From NCBI GenBank assembly GCA_002748425.1, contig PDSJ01000014.1, forward strand, positions 1-64,000: DNA of 64,000 nucleotides, given 5' to 3'. Below are positions 63,253 through 64,000 of the stretch, in pieces. Position numbers and translations under genes: made by a program. The notes under the pieces were generated by a model that was not told the origin of the DNA, did no database searches, and saw only the letters and a program-made list of their open reading frames with translations. The stretch is from a candidate division KSB3 bacterium. GTDB taxonomy: Bacteria; Moduliflexota; Moduliflexia; Moduliflexales; Moduliflexaceae. How positions within the stretch are numbered: the stretch's first letter is position 1; every line of letters begins with the position of its first letter.

Positions 63253-64000
63253 ATGATAGCAAAAGAAACGGTTAAAATAGTTCTGATCGGAGCCGGAAGC
63301 AAAGAATTCAGCCGGGGCCTGATTCATGACCTTGTCCTTGATGCAGAATTCACCCGTGCCGTGAAACTCGAGGTCGTCTTAGTAGATATTAACCCTGATG
63401 CGCTTCAAACCATTCTTGCCTATGCCGAGCGCTGTGTTGCCGTCACAAAATCAGCGGTCTCATTTTCCGCCGTAAGCGACCGGAAAGAAGCCCTGCTTGG
63501 CGCTGATTTTGTCCTCCTCTCAGTCGCTGTCGGTCGTATGGATCTGTGGGAACAAGATTTTCGTGTTCCACTTGCATTCGGATTCAAGCATATTTATGGT
63601 GAAAACGGCGGCCCGGGCGCTTTATTTCATGCGCTCCGCAATTATAAACTCATCTTTCCGATTGTACGCGATATCGAAAGATTGTGTCCCGATGCCTATC
63701 TTTTGAATTTCACCAACCCTGAAGCCCGGATTTTGACGGCAATCTTCACGCTTACAAAGATCAAGGCCGCAGGCTTATGTCACGGGTTTTACAGTTTTCA
63801 TAAGTTTGTTAGCCGTTTGTTCGAACGCCCCAGTGAGGAACTGGATATCCGAACCGCCGGGATGAATCATTTTTACACGTTCTACCGTATTGCCGATAAG
63901 TATAGCGGTGAGGATTTAATTCCGCTCTTCATCGAAAAGGTCAACGATAATCTGGAACTTCTTGAGCCGTGTGTGCGCTTTCTCTGGGAAAGTTTTGGCG
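63253..64000 (+). CDS. Glycoside hydrolase family 4 protein, N-terminal part cut by window edge
   Basis: 249 codons from ATG 63253, continuing past the right edge. GH4 enzymes use NAD+ and a metal to cleave alpha- or beta-glycosides by oxidation/elimination. Motifs: IVLIGAGSKEFSRGLIHDLVLD (Rossmann loop), VLVDINPDAL, LLSVAVGRMDLWEQDF, HIYGENGGPGALFHALRN, YLLNFTNPEA and the metal-binding Cys/His pair of AGLCHGFYS. Sequence pattern is closest to alpha-galacturonidase/alpha-glucosidase (MelA/LplD) members. The divergent ABC importer and regulator support import of the substrate sugar. No strong ribosome site is seen. Confidence 0.9.
   Translation, partial: MIAKETVKIVLIGAGSKEFSRGLIHDLVLDAEFTRAVKLEVVLVDINPDALQTILAYAERCVAVTKSAVSFSAVSDRKEALLGADFVLLSVAVGRMDLWEQDFRVPLAFGFKHIYGENGGPGALFHALRNYKLIFPIVRDIERLCPDAYLLNFTNPEARILTAIFTLTKIKAAGLCHGFYSFHKFVSRLFERPSEELDIRTAGMNHFYTFYRIADKYSGEDLIPLFIEKVNDNLELLEPCVRFLWESFG

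Noticed and set aside
62847..63302. 151-codon minus-strand frame
   Set aside because: Overlaps the regulator's 3' end and the GH4 start, with no family match.

Overview
The window looks like a chromosomal piece of a Gram-negative bacterium. It encodes lipid A synthesis (LpxB plus a DUF374 acyltransferase), lipoproteins with lipoboxes, a CpoB/YbgF-like periplasmic protein, TRAP transporters with periplasmic binding proteins, and YajC-SecD-SecF. Base composition is moderate and coding density high. Many promoters read as plain TTGACA / 17 bp / TATAAT-like elements. The mix of NAD-type sugar enzymes, TRAP and ABC sugar importers, very large TPR lipoproteins and a remarkable excess of the hexamer CGATCG suggests an uncultured lineage (something like Modulibacteria/KSB3 is possible). 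That placement is only an impression and is not shown by the sequence.

Layout. 1-6.2 kb (minus strand): the N-terminus of an opine-dehydrogenase-like protein, recN, a TPR lipoprotein with a degenerate retropepsin domain, a phasin-like coiled-coil protein, and lepA, whose 3' end carries a deletion and frameshift. 6.5-13.6 kb (plus): lpxB, a DUF374 acyltransferase, two identical tRNA-Leu(CAG) genes, an RNase Z-like hydrolase, a CpoB-like protein, a LysM protein, a strong terminator and dprA. 13.6-14.4 kb: an AT-rich island with a frameshifted remnant, a small two-TM protein and a sequence with the architecture of an integron attC site. 14.4-18.2 kb: a MobA/MocA-like nucleotidyltransferase, an L-fucose-isomerase-family enzyme behind a promoter/operator, and a secreted PASTA protein.

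18.4-25.7 kb (plus): an amino-sugar catabolic cluster of nagA, a decayed ceramidase-like remnant, a DegT-family aminotransferase, a DctPQM TRAP transporter and nagB. 25.7-31.2 kb holds small housekeeping and hypothetical genes (acylphosphatase, CheW-like, second phasin-like, UbiB kinase, esterase). 31.4-39.3 kb (minus) is a metal/B12 block: a ZnuA-like protein, a five-gene NikABCDE-type importer, CobO and CbiK. Next come monomeric isocitrate dehydrogenase, a PfkB kinase, an exported MsrB, ManA, a eukaryote-type hexokinase, tRNA-Asn and a 1285-residue TPR lipoprotein.

50.7-58.4 kb (plus): a methyltransferase, tgt-yajC-secD-secF (SecF with an extra hydrophobic insert), a frameshifted cyclic-nucleotide-binding gene coupled to an orphan helical protein, and a sugar nucleotidyltransferase. 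58.4-64 kb: a sugar ABC importer (minus) facing a GntR-LacI-type regulator (plus) across a palindrome-rich intergenic region, then the start of a GH4 glycosidase. Sugar handling (NagA/NagB, FucI-like, PfkB, ManA, hexokinase, ABC sugar/GH4) is the dominant metabolic theme.
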